The notes: a model not told the origin generated them from the letters alone. DNA of 64,000 nucleotides from Myrica gale (GCA_963930655.1 OZ005605.1:19537501-19601500), one strand, 5' to 3'; positions 43,781 to 56,357 are shown, numbered from the stretch's first letter. Made by a program: numbers and translations.

Positions 43781-44290
43781 TTTACGTGTAGCCGACTTAA
43801 AGAATGGAATTCTCCGGAAGAAAGTTGAAGTTTCTAGCTAGCCTAAGACAAGTTTCCGCCGACTTAAGTAACCGACCTAGAGCCCTATAAATGTGTGAGC
43901 AGTGAGTGAATCGTGAAGTGTGAGTTGTGTAGAAAAGTAAGTAGAATTGGTGAAGCCGAAGAGGTGAGCAGAAAAGTGTGTGTCCGTGAGCGTGAAAGTG
44001 GTGTGCTGTGTAGAAGTGTAGAGTTGGAGTAAGCCGAAAAGTGGTGAGCAGTGTCCTTTGAGTGAGTAGAAAAGTGAGGTGAAGAAAAAGTGGTGTGTGC
44101 CGTGTAGTGAGGAGTGGAGTGATTGTGAAAAGTGAAAGTGAATGTGTGTGAGTATAAGTGTAAGTGACGTGAGACAATAAGTGAAAATAAAAGTAAAAAG
44201 TATTTTGTGTTATGTGTAAAAATTTATTTTCACTTGTTATAAAAGGTTTTTCTTTAACGTTTTTTGGTTCACTTCACTCAACACTACTAC
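43781..44290 (+). repeat. C-poor GTG/GAA-rich tract behind a TATA-like box
   Basis: After AGCCCTATAAATGTG (about 43881) the plus strand has almost no C for about 300 bp. Diverged units such as AGCCGAAAAGTGGTGAGCAG and GAGTAGAAAAGTGAGGTG repeat. The layout (TATA, repeated transcribed region, then a T-rich end) could be a small LTR or TRIM, but no second copy is in the window. Confidence 0.4.
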
Positions 44291-46036
44291 ACAGTACTGA
44301 TTCCAGATAACAAAGTTGGAGAGATGTTCTGTCACTGCACGCGTTGTCAAATGTCGAGTATTTCTGCTGGTTATAAAATACACAATAATGGACAGTGAAA
44401 GATTTGATCAGTTCGAATAATTGTACCTCTGAAGTTACTGCATAATTTTCGGATTCAATTTCTCGGACTTTCACACTGGATCATGGAATTCAGTAGGTAA
44501 TTGAAGATTTGTTCCACGCTTGCCAACCAACCTTGTTGGAAAGAACAGCAGAAAGAAGAGATTTTTTCTAGTCTATGTTTATGTCGGACGGAAAATCATG
44601 GTAACATGATCGCACAACATGTTTGTTTGAGAGGTGGTCGACTCTTTGGATCTATTTACTCTTGATCTTATGGATGCCCAACAGCTGTGCAAATGGGGCA
44701 AAGAACTTACCTAATATTAAGTACATGTTACGAGGCCCTCGGTCCAGAAAGGTTCATTAACTTTTTCAGTTGCTTGTATTTGTTTCTTTGTGAGTGTGTT
44801 TGGGGAAAAATCTCTAGCAGAGAAAAAGAAATAGATTTGGTTACCCTTCGGATATAATTGGCATGCCTAACAGTATGGAAATTCCCAGATTGTTGACACC
44901 AAATAGGTTCTGCACCCAATCTACCATTCCATAGAGACATCGAATATGCACTTTCCTCTGGATCCGAAAGTTGATGAGTCACAATCCAAGATCATCAAAG
45001 AAGGGGAGTCCACCATTACAATTACCTCATTGCAAAAGTGAAAAGCATTAATGGTGGGCAGCGAGCGAGCTGGTGGTCAGGAGCAAAGGATCATTGTTGT
45101 ATCCTCTTTTTCACGTTGGGCCAGCCATCATCAGTTGAGTCATGTGCCCCTAATAGCCGCCCCCCATCTCCTATCTCCTCCATGATTGGACGTTGCAAGT
45201 ACAATATACGTATGATTAACCTTTAAGAAAAGGAACCTAGCTATTTATCAACTCGCTAGCTTCTCGTGATCTGTGTGAAACAACATATATATACTTTTCA
45301 AAATCAATTGATAGTTGCGGATGATCTCAAAGCTTAAGGACAGACGTAGGTTAGATAAGGTTCTTTAACAGCAACTTATTCACGCTGAAGATTCCTTTCA
45401 GGCCAGGTTTACGAAATGACATCCCCACTGTATTTATAATAATATAATCAATCTTAGTCCTTTTGCCTAAACTGGGTAGAACGAAAGTCGAAACCTCATT
45501 ATCATGAATTCAAACCCTTTTTTTTTCCTGGTAGATTCCTTTGGTTATTTTTTATTCCACAATTATTTCGACTCTAATCACCTGCTTTGATTAAGATATA
45601 AAAGATTACAGGAATCTTGCCCCTCAAGAATTGAAGGGGTATCGAATTGTTTAATGAAACCATTGCTAGCTGCAGCTCTATCAACCGCTCTCTGTACGTA
45701 TTAGTCCATCCATTGTTTCTGTCCTTTAATTTCCCGTGTTCTAATCAGTGTGTAATCGTAATGATTGTACCTAATATAGGGATGATGAGCATGCCCACTT
45801 TATTGGTTCAAAATCCATAGAAAACTGCCAATTGGGTCCTCAATCCCATAGGTTCACTCACTGTGATTGGTACTAAACGTCCCAGAAGAGGATGGTTGGT
45901 ATACAGCTTCATCATGGGTTAAATTTCTTGTGAGACCTTTTGTAGATGTATAGTTGAGAGGTCACAGTCAAGGTACACAAGATCTAACAAGTGAGGTATT
46001 CATCTTCGGTAACAGGTAAAGAAAGCTCGTCTCTAG
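44291..46036. other. Intergenic DNA
   Basis: No gene that I can support. A minus-strand frame near 44728-44982 is short and unrecognised. Confidence 0.3.
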
Positions 46037-46212
46037 GGGCTTGTTCGGCCATTTAGTATTCTCAGGATTTTTTGAATCCTGAGAATACACAAACCGAACA
46101 TGTTTTTTAACCTCACCTAAAAATAACTACAGCACGCATACCAATAAAGTTAACATCACCTAAAAATTCTCAAAACACAAAAAATTCTCAAAAAACACCA
46201 TTACCGAACAGC
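46037..46212. mobile_element. Small MITE with TGTTCGG ends
   Basis: The left end is GGGCTTGTTCGG and the right end, inverted, GCTGTTCGG; both sides are flanked by CTCTAG (46031-46036 and 46213-46218). Length 176 bp. A hairpin TTCTCAGGATT / AATCCTGAGAA lies near the left end and ATTCTCAAAA repeats lie inside. The end motif resembles hAT-type MITEs, but the flanking repeat is only 6 bp. Confidence 0.55.
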
Positions 46213-48133
46213 CTCTAGATTTATAAGATATCAAAGACTTTGCAGTGCTCGTCCCACTTGCACAATATGATTTGTGGTTTTGGGGATGGTGGCAAGTCCA
46301 TTTCTAAGTCAGGTACGTTCTGTGGTCTGTACAATCATGAGAGTGGCACTACAGCTTTTGTTCGATCGGCCCTCTGTTCAATCGACTGTGTGATTTGCTT
46401 GGCATCTCATTATTTGATGGCAAGTCTCACCAGCACCCGAGAAAACTACTCCGGGCCGGTGCCTCAACGATGCATGTCTCTCAGAGGTCCAATCTGATCT
46501 GACTTCTAGAGGACATGCCCACAATCAATGAGCCTGGGTTAGCATGACCAACTTCAAGGGATCCGTCTTCCATATTAAAATCAACACTTATCTTTGTTTA
46601 GAAAGTTCTCAGATATTCGAGACATTTCGGCAAAATATGAGTGCTAGAAAAGACAGGATTCAACCATGATCGCAAATATATTTAATTAACACATTAAAAA
46701 AGGAAACAAATGAAGAATCTCGGCGGTCTATTGGTTGTTGTCGTTATCTAATTGATCGTAAACGTATATAAGCGATATGAGGATTGGTCAAAATGTAAGA
46801 ATTAGTTTTCTACCCGTTGCAGATAATTGGGCCTGGATTAGATCCTTTTCCCAGATAAGTTAATAGGTGAAGAATTTGGAATTAAATTACTGATGGCGAC
46901 TGTGGTGTTATGAGTTGTTAAGATTTGAGGCTTACACTAACTAACTAGTTCATCTGCTTAAAATAACATTCTGCAACTTCTTAATTTGGACCCAACTTAA
47001 AAAACTCCTCCAAAAAGCAAGTAAAATATCCACCATTTTCCAGAACCCCTATAGCAGGAAACTCAAACGACCCTTGTGGATGAAAGAGATGAACTTGCCA
47101 AGCCTTCGAGGACGAAGTCGAAGAAGGAACTTGCTGAATCAAAAGGAATATCTTATAAGACGCGGAGTGGGTGGAGTGTTTGACGGTAAATGAAGAAGAA
47201 AACGTTAAAAGTTGAAGGATGGGCTCTTCAGATTGGGACATGCCATTTTCCTATTGCATAAGCTATAAATATCAACAAGCCCCAGGACAAATCAAATATC
47301 TAATCAGGTCGTACAGAGGCCGACTGCCATAAAGTTCTTGATAAATTTAATCCGACTCGTTTACAGTCTCAATGGACATCCCCCGACTCATGAATTATGC
47401 CCGTTTTTAACTTTTCATTGCCCATAACCCCAACCTAATTCATTCTGCTGACTGGCATGAAACCGATCTCTGGCCAACCCGGTTCAGCCTATATGCTCTT
47501 CCGATATGTGGTACGTCAATATCTTGGAAAATTTGAGTGTGCTTTTGTCTTGCGGATGATCACTTTTCCTCTTTTCAGACTATTAATTATACTGAAATTT
47601 GTGGCCCATATAAAGAGTGGTTAGTAGAGTAATACTATTGGGAGGATTCAGAAAGATCATATTATTGTTCTGGTGTGGGACGGGTGTGGGACTGGTGGAA
47701 GACGTATAAGATTTGAGAGTCAACTTCAAGGATGAAGATTTTTCATATAAGTTGACCCAGCGTGTCGGAGATAATCCATATGGAGACATAGGAAAAAGGA
47801 AGAGGTTCTATCAATTTATCTCTTTGTTCTTGAATCGGAGCCATTCTAGGTGTTTTAACGCTAGATGTTGCTTAAATTTTGATACCCTAACATGGTATCA
47901 AAATTTCAAATTAGTCAAGCACACTCTAAAAGTTTAACTAATTCTAATAAACTTTAATATATAAAATATTCCTAAAATTTTAAAAAATAAACATGACAGA
48001 CTCAAATAGCTCACCGGGCCAAAAAAATAATTAAAAACAACAGAGTTTCGGCCTAGCGAAACCCGGCCCGAGTTTGTATATTTTCCCCATAGTGACCGCC
48101 CGAACTCTCCGCTGCCCACGTTCATTGAATGTA
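46213..48133. other. Intergenic DNA
   Basis: Open frames at 46240-46497 (plus) and 46981-47241 (minus, starting MSQSEEPILQ) were looked at and not recognised. Nothing else is supported. Confidence 0.3.
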
Positions 48134-48332
48134 GGGTATGTTTGAGAGTGAAAATTTTGGGTATTGGAGTTTGAGAAATATTATAAAGTAAAGAAATGTT
48201 ATGGGAGTTGGTGAAAAAGTGAAGACAGAGAAGATTTTTAATAAATATTATAATAATAAAAAATTATGTGGTGAATTTTTTAGTAATAAACCTAAAATTT
48301 TGAACTCAATTAATTGGGGCTCAAACATGCCC
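48134..48332. mobile_element. Small MITE with GGGYATGTTTGAG ends
   Basis: The left end GGGTATGTTTGAG and the inverted right end GGGCATGTTTGAG match, with GTA on both flanks (48131-48133 and 48333-48335). Length 199 bp, AT-rich. The size and 3 bp flank suggest a Tourist-like element. Confidence 0.55.
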
Positions 48333-48657
48333 GTAATTTCAATCCTTTTTTTTTAATAAGAGCCCAACAACAGAATTTTATTTTTAAAAAAGCAATTTTC
48401 TTCGGAAGAAATCCTCTTCTATTAGCCTGTACATCGGAAAGACAGATAAAAACTAGAATAAAAATACAAATTTAATACAAACAGAATACAGAACGTTCTA
48501 TATAAATAAGTTCTATAACAATGAATTATTGTTTACAATACTTAAAAAAAAGGAAAAGCACAAATATTTAGTTTAGAACCGTTCGTAATGAAATTTTTGA
48601 TAGCTATAATTCCCGTGTTGGAGGCGCAGTCTCGCACTCGCTATTGGCGAGCTAGGA

Positions 48658-48709
48658 GTCCCACACTGGAGAAGCATATGGAAAGAGGCGCAAGCGCGGA
48701 GCATAAATA
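48658..48709 (+). promoter_or_regulatory. USE and TATA of the U1 snRNA gene
   Basis: GTCCCACACTG (48658-48668) is close to the plant upstream sequence element RTCCCACATCG. A TATA-like ATAAATA (48703-48709) follows after 34 bp, and the RNA start is 24 bp further. A gap of about four helical turns between USE and TATA is the arrangement used by RNA polymerase II snRNA genes in plants. Confidence 0.8.
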
Positions 48710-48732
48710 GAAAGCCGCGTTATCGTTTTAAC

Positions 48733-48893
48733 ATACTTACCTGGGCGGGGTCAATCGGTGATCTCGAAGGCCGATGGCCTATGTTAGTGACCTCCATTGC
48801 ACTTAGGAGGGGCGCTCGCCTAAGGTCTCCCCAAGTGGGAGATCCTACGTCATAATTTGTGGCAGAGGGGGCCTGCGTTCGCGCGACCCCTAC
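48733..48893 (+). ncRNA. U1: U1 spliceosomal snRNA gene
   Basis: It starts ATACTTACCTGG, whose ACTTACCT pairs with 5' splice sites. Then come stem-loop I (GATCTCGAAGGCC, where the usual plant form is GATCACGAAGGCC), GTGACCTCCATTGCACTTAG and GGTCTCCCCAAGTGGGAGA of stems II and III, the Sm-type site ATAATTTGTGG, and the terminal stem GGGGGCCTGCGTTCGCGCGA. About 161 nt, the normal length for plant U1. Residue 13 region is TGGGCGGGG instead of TGGACGGGG, and a few more changes are visible, so it may be a divergent copy. Part of the U1 snRNP, it marks 5' splice sites in the nucleus. The promoter elements upstream argue for an expressed gene. Confidence 0.95.
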
Positions 48894-50110
48894 CAACAAT
48901 TACTAAAGAATTATACCGTCTGGTCTCCTTTGGCAATGCATAGTCGTGCATTGCTAGAGCTTTAAAAGCCAGCGACAACTTGGATTTGGTATGTTTATTT
49001 TGTTTAAATCCAGATGGACTCGATCATAAGTGAGTCGTGGTTTCATTTTAAGGCCGTTTATCTTAAGCGTGTTCTCAGTACTGAGCACTTGCGATATGGG
49101 AGTCTTCTAAAACGTATGTTTTGCATCTACTTCCCCCGAACGGACGTTTATGAGCTGAAGCAAAGCAAAAGATGTCTTGGCAATCTGTGCTTGCCGACCA
49201 TTCGTGGCCTGCAGAGGCAAGGTGTATAGGGGGGCAATTTGGCGTTTTGGAAGCGGTCTTAAGCCACATCTAGCAACTTCCCGTAGCGACGCTTATGGTG
49301 CCCACCCTTGGGCACTTGCCGTTTTGTATGATTGCTTTACACTTCGTAAAACAAATATAACACGTCCAGAGGCCACCCTATGTTCATGATCATTTTTCGG
49401 ACCTTTGTTGGGTTTACGCTGGGATTGATCCCCTAGTTTTGTTGGCTGGTTTTCTTTCAATAAAGGTAATCGTTGATTAAAAAAATTTATTTAAGGTTGT
49501 CCTATGTAAGTAACCGAGTAATTCCAAGCAGAATCTGTTTTCTCATGAGGACTTTTTTATTTGTTCTTTTTAATTCTTAGAATAAAGAGAATTCACACTG
49601 ATTATAAGGTTTGACATTTTGCACCACAAATTATTGTTTTTATCACATTGTACTCGTAAAACTATTGATTTTAGACATTTTACATCTTCGATGGATTTTT
49701 CACTAATTTTCATATAAGTTAATTTTTTGCCTCTAAAATTATGTTTTTACTCTCATAAAAGTGTCATCATCAAAAAGTTATGGGGATAAAATGTCATTTT
49801 ACGCACTAAAAAAATATCTTTTCATTTAATATATAATTGATGCCTAAAATAGTACAAAATAATAGTCTGTGATGCAAATATCAATATCCCTATAGTTAAA
49901 GGGTAAAAATATATTTATCCCTTAATTCTTCTGTATTTATATTCTAGCATTTATTTTACTCCTCAAATGCCAGCTGCTCTGTATATATCCTATATATCTT
50001 TTCTGTATATCCTTATTGACATCTCTGTGTAATTAAACTAGTTGACAACGTAGTAGTATCTTTTTATGGTTTCATAATTATAGCACTAATGTCATTTTAA
50101 GGTCAAAATT
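48894..50110. other. DNA downstream of U1
   Basis: CAACAATTACTAAAGAA just after the RNA is where a 3' box would lie but matches that motif poorly. Overlapping open frames at 49014-49389 are not recognised. From 49450 on the DNA is AT-rich with no features. Confidence 0.3.
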
Positions 50111-50111
50111 A

Positions 50112-50830
50112 TTTTTTTTAAGTAAACGTGAAATTAATTTCACAGGAAAATATACATATGTGTTGAATACAAACAGCCCTACAAGGCTGGATACAAAGAA
50201 CATTGGCATAAAAGTCCATTACAACATCAATTAAAAGCCCATAAAGACCAAATTTCATACGGCCATAAAAGGCCTTATCAAGATGGACTCAAAGGTCCAT
50301 AGAGTCTAAGCGGCTCCAATGACCCGTAAATAACACCATCAAAAAAGACTACGAGAATCCTACTATCCCGAGAGACTATCCGCACCAGAACAAATAGACA
50401 ACAAGATCCATGAAAAAAATGGTTAAGTAGGGTGAAAAAACCACCTGGACAACAGTTGCTGAAGCAAAGACGCCAGCTTGGTGGTCACCACATGCACCCT
50501 CCCACAAGATTCTGCAGAAGTAAAACCACAAACACAAGAAAAACACACTTAAAAAGCCACTGACCGATCGAAAAATAGCCAGAAAATTGGGCCCCGAGAA
50601 AACAAGCAGAGCCACCCAAGGTGTCCCCCACGCGCACGCGTGTGACCGCATGGGGTGGTGCACTGAGGGAGACCAAAAGATAGAGGAAAATGGGAGGAAT
50701 GGATGAGATCCTGCCAATAGAGGGGGAGGAGAGGGTGGGATAGGACGGTAACAGTGAGGAGGGAGGGGGTTTAGGCGAAGAGGGAAGGAAAAAATTCTAA
50801 AGAGAGAGTTGAGGCTCTCTCTAAAGTATT
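50112..50830 (-). mobile_element. Retroposon-like element, leader plus 3' tail
   Basis: On the minus strand it starts with a CT-rich leader (TTCGCCTAAACCCCC), continues through GTGGTGCACCACC-type GC-rich DNA and ends in an A-run opposite the T-run at 50112-50119. The leader style is like that of plant non-LTR elements. Coding sequence is missing. Most of it is shared with 61613-62270. Confidence 0.4.
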
Positions 50831-51543
50831 GAAACGATAAAATTGTTAAAATTTGTTAATTTTAAACTATTAAAATTTATCAAGTTGAAATCTAGTACTA
50901 ATCAAATGAGCGAACAAAATATTACATGATACAATTTTGATTACAAGATCTTATCAGAACCCGAAATTTATGAATTTCAATAATTTAAGTTATGAAATGT
51001 GATAAAATTTATAATTTAGACCTTAAAATACGAGTGTTCCAACAGTTACAAAAAAGAATTGATAATCTTAGCTGGCCATCATTTTGACTTTCAGTTAGTT
51101 ATCATCATTGCGTGTACTTTGATTATTTTATAGTATTTTTAATTTTAAAATTTTATTAAAATTTTGTTAAAATGTTAAAAATGAGATGGTATCGAAGTTA
51201 GTGAATAAATGACAAAAATAAGAATAAAATTTTAAAATCTGTTCGATAAAAATAAACTTGTTAAAATTTTAAGTTACCAAATGCGTTATTAAACTTACCT
51301 TTTAATTGCAAGTAGTTTTCTAATCTCATATGTCAGTCGACATGACCTTGCTGAAAAATTACTTCAATCTCAAAAGGCTCGCTTGATAAAGTTAGTTGTT
51401 TATGATTATAAGCAGACATAACATTAACTTCAACGGAATATATTAACAACATTACTTAAAAATATAATATAAAAACCGTAAAACAAAAATTTTAAGAGAA
51501 GCTAAAGATATAGATAGATAGTGTAAGGGAAAAGTCGCAGATA
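50300..51543 (+). repeat. Segmental duplication, copy A
   Basis: It matches 61613-63122 in the same order and orientation. Examples are TGGTCACCACATGCACC, CATGATACAATTTTGA, AATTTATGAATTTCAATAAT and GATATAGATAGATAGTGTAA. It spans the retroposon and a following AT-rich MITE-like region, so it is a duplicated segment and not one element. Copy B is about 270 bp longer through insertions. Confidence 0.85.
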
Positions 51544-52261
51544 GATTAGGTCCAATGCATGATGGGGAGACAAGGTGCCAAACAACTCGCGTCCAACGAT
51601 GTGGCCCGCGCATGATCCGAACAGAGGGAACACCTTATCTCATTGCTTATTCGAGATGGTATCAAATTGGTTCTTTCTTTTGGACAAGACCCCAAATGAG
51701 TATCCTTTTGTTCTCTGTCTTAGCTTGTAAAAACAAATGATCCTGCACAAAACTCAGAAAATGACGCATTTGGGAGTTAGAAAATGGAAAGTCATAATTT
51801 TTCGAGTTTTTCTCTTACTAATGCATAAATACTGATGCTGTAACTCTCACAAGATTGTAGGGAATCTCGAGCAAGATTCAGAGAACGAGTCAAAAGAAAG
51901 AATTGGAAAGGGGAAAAGAGGTTTATAATTGAAATGAGGGAACAGCAGAAGCATGAATTCTTTGGACGCCAAATAGAAATGATTCGAAACTGTATTAGCA
52001 CATGATTATTTTTTCATAAAAGAAAATAGTACATGAATTCTTTTCCTCGATTTTGTTTCTAAATACAGTGCAACTAGCTAGAATCAAAAAAGGGAAACGC
52101 CTCTTATACCAGAGCCAAAAATTTTATCAATTGAATTATGAAAAATAAAGCAACTTTAATCACATGTTTAAGATTGCCACAACATTAAACAGGCAGGCGA
52201 ATTCTGGTTATGATCACTTGCTCAAATCACAAAACTTTGAGAAGCAAAGTTCCCCCAAGAC

Positions 52262-54694
52262 TTACTGGTTAAGAATGTGGCGCAATTGTGATTTCTGGCT
52301 TCCCATTCTCCCTCCCACAGGCCTGGGCTTCAAGTTGTGTCTCTGGACGCCTTGTGGCCATTCTACGTACCCTTTCATTCCTCGAGTAATATGTGGATTG
52401 TCGGAGTTTAGGGAGACTGGTGCTGAGCTCTGTTGTACCACTGCATTACTAGAAACTTTCCCATTTGCATAGCCCTTTTGTAGGATTATCCTTTGCAACT
52501 CGCCATTACTCGGGCAACCCTCTTGCATTGATTCCTGTGCTGGTAGTAAACAGACCTCGCCGATTTCCGTATCCACAGAGTCACCCTCTGCGTTTTCATT
52601 ACATCCAGTTCCGCTCCCAAAAACATTTACGCCTTGGCTCATCCTTTTACCAGAAGCATCACTCAATTGGAGTGAGTATGTAGAGCCCTGATCCTCAGCA
52701 TGGATAGCACAGTCCCAGCCTTTACTTTCATCTTCTAGGGTGCTGTTAGTATCAACAACATCTTTTGAATGCTTCGGCACAACATTTTTGCTGGAGGCAA
52801 AATGGGTACATAAGGTGTGGATTTTGGAATACAGTTCAGTCTCCTCATTAGCTTCACCTTCTCTGAGCTCTCCCGAGAAAACATGCGCTGGTTTTTGGGG
52901 CACATACAGAAATTCCTTAACATCCTGGAAACTCATCGACTTAACTGAGAGCTGGATCACCTCGGCTTTCCTTAACTCCATTACATCCAAGGTAGAACTT
53001 CTGGACAGCAGGAAATTCTGGAGGTCCATTATCAGCTTGTTCATCTGACAATATCTATCTTCAAGACCAAGTTTTGCATCAACCAGCTTCATTTGGACCC
53101 GTTCTTCACGCCAAATCTCAGCCAACTGCAACATCTCCCTCTCTTCTTCAACTTCCTGGCGAATTCTCATGGACTCTTTCCTCAATGCCACAACTTTGGC
53201 CTTCTCTTGTTCAATCTGGTGAGCCAGTTCAATACAAACTTCCTCCATTATTTCTCTGCTCCTTTTCTCGTCCTCGTGATTTTGTATGATCTGCTTTGCA
53301 GATAACTTGGCATTGGCTAGCTCACTGACCAACTTGGAATTGAGGATTTCCATCCTCTGACAACACTTCCTCTCCCTCCCTTGTTCTTTGCTCTGACCTG
53401 AAATCCTTTCATCTTCAACCTTCCTCAGCAAGTGTTTGACTTTTTTCTTATAGGACCTCTCCCCAACTTCAAGCTCGCGAATTCTAGTTTGTGCACGCAC
53501 TAGTGCTGCTTTCAAATCTGAAACGACAGATATAGAAGCATCTGCTTGATCTTCAAGAAGCTTCATCCGGCCATAAAACTGATAGACTTCGCCAGACACT
53601 TTTGAACATCCAGGTCCCCACTTTGTTGGCCCCTCCATTGAACATTTTGTGTACGGGCTAGAAGATTTGAGCTGGGGAGAGGCAGAGGAGGGAGGTAGAA
53701 GATCAAGGATTAGGTAATGGAACTCTCGAAATAGAGGCAGCAGTACAATAATGCTACTGTTCTGCCGGTTGCTAACATGAGTTAGAGCAAATCAAAGGCA
53801 AAATCCATTCCTTTACAACTTCAACATCCTCTATGCCATAAAATTACCAAAGCAATGGTTTGAATAATCTTAAAACAGAGTAAGATTTTTTTGACTCGGA
53901 CTCAGCGTTAAATTTTATGATTTGAAGTACTTTGAAGATAACAGTAGACGAAGAATTCAAGGGTATTTGATCTGTTATTCTCATCAACGCAACTGTTGAT
54001 AGGCCTATAAGAGATCATAAAGAACATCAAATATTGTTCTCCATAGTAGAATAATATGATCCCGAATACTTACGCAATAGATGTAAATAGCCTCAACTTA
54101 GAACAAGTTTTTTAGTTGAAATTTTTATGAATTTTCCCTTTTCTTTTCCCGCATTTTCTGAGCAAAGCAAACGTATTAGTAACGGCGACCCGAAAGTTTC
54201 ATCGGTTGCCGCGAAAATTGAGACAGAAGACAAGGAGATGTGATGTTTTCTCCAAACAGCTCTCTTTTCTGAGAGTAGAATACTTTTACAAACTCTAAAC
54301 CGTCCACACAAATCAGCGTAAATCTTGGAAAAACGACACGGAGTTGCGGCATTACCTGAGACCCAACCCGATCACACGTTCCACATGCGTAACCGCCAAT
54401 TCCACCGCCAGCGCTATCAGCACCAACTGAGACCTCCGTGAACCGCAATTGCCAGAGCCCGGCGGCGAGCTTTCGCGCTGAGACCTGGACTCTCGCACGC
54501 CGGAATTGCACTCCTCTTCCGCGTCCAGAAACGAAGTCTAGCTTGCCGTCGTCAAAGAATTTCCACTGCGAGAGTGGAGTTGGTGGAGGACCATACCAGC
54601 GGCGCCGGGTGGAGATCACGGCTAAACTAGGAAGCTTTGGTTTCCGGCGATGGGGATTCGCCGAGGAGGAGTGGGGCGCGCCAGTGAAGTTCAT
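52262..54694 (-). CDS. Coiled-coil protein, At5g41620-like family, 2 exons, 582 aa
   Basis: Exon 1 is 54694-54356 (CTCAG|GTAATG) and exon 2 is 53671-52262 (CCCCAG|CTC); they join in phase 0. Exon 1 has LSQWKFFDDG and VSARKLAAGLWQ, the hallmark of this plant family. Exon 2 begins LKSSSPYTKCSMEGPTKWGP then EVYQFYGRMKLLEDQ, followed by a long coiled coil (about residues 160-330) with QRMEILNSKLVSELANAKLS and LQLAEIWREERVQMKLVDAK. Related Arabidopsis proteins include At5g41620 and BRANCHLESS TRICHOMES, involved in cytoskeleton-linked cell shape; that role is only inferred here. The usual HEKIRAI segment before the RKCCQRMEI part is shortened. An earlier in-frame Met at 54769 exists but family starts favour 54694. 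The GA-rich tract at 54772-54795 lies in the 5' UTR or core promoter. Confidence 0.88.
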
Positions 54695-54771
54695 TCGGTT
54701 CAACGAGGTTGTGGGAGCTCGACTTTTTCGGGCATGCTGTCCAAAGCACCTGTACCTATTTGGAAGCATCT

Positions 54772-54795
54772 CTCTCTCTCTCTCTCTCTCTCTGG
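54772..54795. repeat. CT microsatellite in 5' flank of the coiled-coil gene
   Basis: About twelve CT units (GA on the coding strand) just upstream of the start. GA-rich tracts are common in plant 5' UTRs and can bind GAGA-binding factors. Confidence 0.8.
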
Positions 54796-55330
54796 GTCAG
54801 GTGTGTGGGTTTTCTTGACATATTGTATTTGTGTTTTTCTTTACACATTATTATCTTTATTGGGGTGAAGTATAATATTTCATATTTTTCATTTTAGATA
54901 AAAAAAAATTGATTTAAAAGAACTGCACATATTAGAAGGGAAAATTATGTAAATGTTCCTTTGTCACCTCTCTCGATTCAATTACTAATTACACATTAAT
55001 TAGTTTATAATATTTTTATTATAATTATCAAATATATCCCAATAATAATGAATTATTGCGAAATTATTTTGTAGCACACAAATGGTTTAAAGATATTTTG
55101 CAGCATCCTTATCAGTTAACTGTTTTTTGGAAAAGAAAAGAACAATTTGCTAACACCATAGGAGATATAGGCCGTTATATATTATATCCAAGAAGTAGTT
55201 CTTGAAATAACTCATTTTTTAAAACAGCACCCCACTCTGTGGAGACGTGCCAGCAACTATTGCCAGATAGGTCACTACAAATGATTCAATATGAAATATA
55301 TATCTGAGAAATACTAATAATAGGGCATGG
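54796..55330. other. Promoter side of the coiled-coil gene, AT-rich
   Basis: No coding or RNA feature. TATATATTATATCC near 55175 is not clearly placed as a promoter. Confidence 0.3.
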
Positions 55331-55945
55331 CATTTCACTGGCGGTATGGGGTTTAGCCGGCACCCCCTTCCTATCGGTACCAGAGGCAATACCCTCCCCC
55401 ACGAAAAACCAAATATTTAGGCCGGGGTGGTGGCCTCGCTATCACAGGTGAGGACAACGCCGCCACCGTGTTTTTTTTTTTAACCAAACGATATCACATA
55501 TGTTTAATGAGAAACGACCTCGTTTTGGTTATTACAGAGTTAAAAAATAAAAGACCAAATTGTCCCTGAATTCTAATGCCCTAAAAACATCGATTATCTC
55601 CCTCTCCTTTTCTATTCGACACTCACTCAGCCCCTCCTCCCTCCCCAACGCCCCAGCCCCCAGTCGCACCACCCTCTCGCCTGAAGCTGCAACTGGCCTA
55701 TTTCCTAAAGTTGTCGTCGCCTGTGATGTCGCCCCTCTCTCAGCCGCACCTCACAATCTCACATTCGGCCCTTAAATCAGCCAACCTCTCTCCCCATTTG
55801 GCCCCTCTCTCAACGTTTTGGGCAGTTCAATTGGGAACCGCCTCCCGGTACCTAGGCGGTTGCCAAAAAATGGCATCTCGCCCTTGTCGGGGAGAGTAAC
55901 GGTTGGGGGCATAATCGCCCTCGTTAGAATCGCTACCCACCCCTA
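55331..55945. repeat. hAT-like terminal fragment with AACGACCTCGTTTT motif
   Basis: The segment starts in GC-rich DNA (GGCGGTATGGGG, GGTACC) and carries AAACGACCTCGTTTT near 55511 followed by a CT-rich leader, the same layout as the hAT left end at 26.7-27.1 kb. It ends near GCTACCCACCCCTA. No transposase. Borders are estimates. Confidence 0.4.
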
Positions 55946-56357
55946 ACTAATAATGTTAGGTGGGCATTATTAATACTAATAATATGAACATTCTGCAACG
56001 ATGTGCTCCTATGGTCACATCTAGGAAGAGTTGCTACTCTAGTTGCTTCCTCCCCTTTTGCCAGAAATAAATAAATAAATAATGTCAGGTGGGCGCGCAA
56101 TTGGGTCATTGATAAGAAGAAGTATGTCAATTTTTTGTTAATTTTTCTTTGTCAACTCCTAATCTACCAAAATGAGTCAGCATTAAGTATCTCTGACGGA
56201 TTAATAAACCCATTCAATTCAAGTGAATTATGCACGTAAGTGGTAATCGAGGTTTAGCACTGAGATTCATCAACAGAGTTAAAGCGCACACAACTAATCT
56301 TATAGACTTATTAACTCAATCAGGTTCGATTCCTCCATCTCTCGCCTATGCTCTGGC

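Noticed and set aside
46981-47241. 86-codon minus-strand frame beginning MSQSEEPILQ
   Set aside because: No family resemblance, promoter or splice support.
49014-49389. Overlapping frames downstream of U1
   Set aside because: Not recognised and mutually overlapping on both strands.
51140-51280. Possible CRISPR-like or tandem array in AT-rich repeats
   Set aside because: Words are AT-rich and irregular, with no spacer structure; expected in a plant MITE.
54176-54355. C-terminal extension of the first coiled-coil exon to a 197 aa protein
   Set aside because: The sequence after VGSQ follows a GTAATG donor; joining to 53671 restores the known family order.
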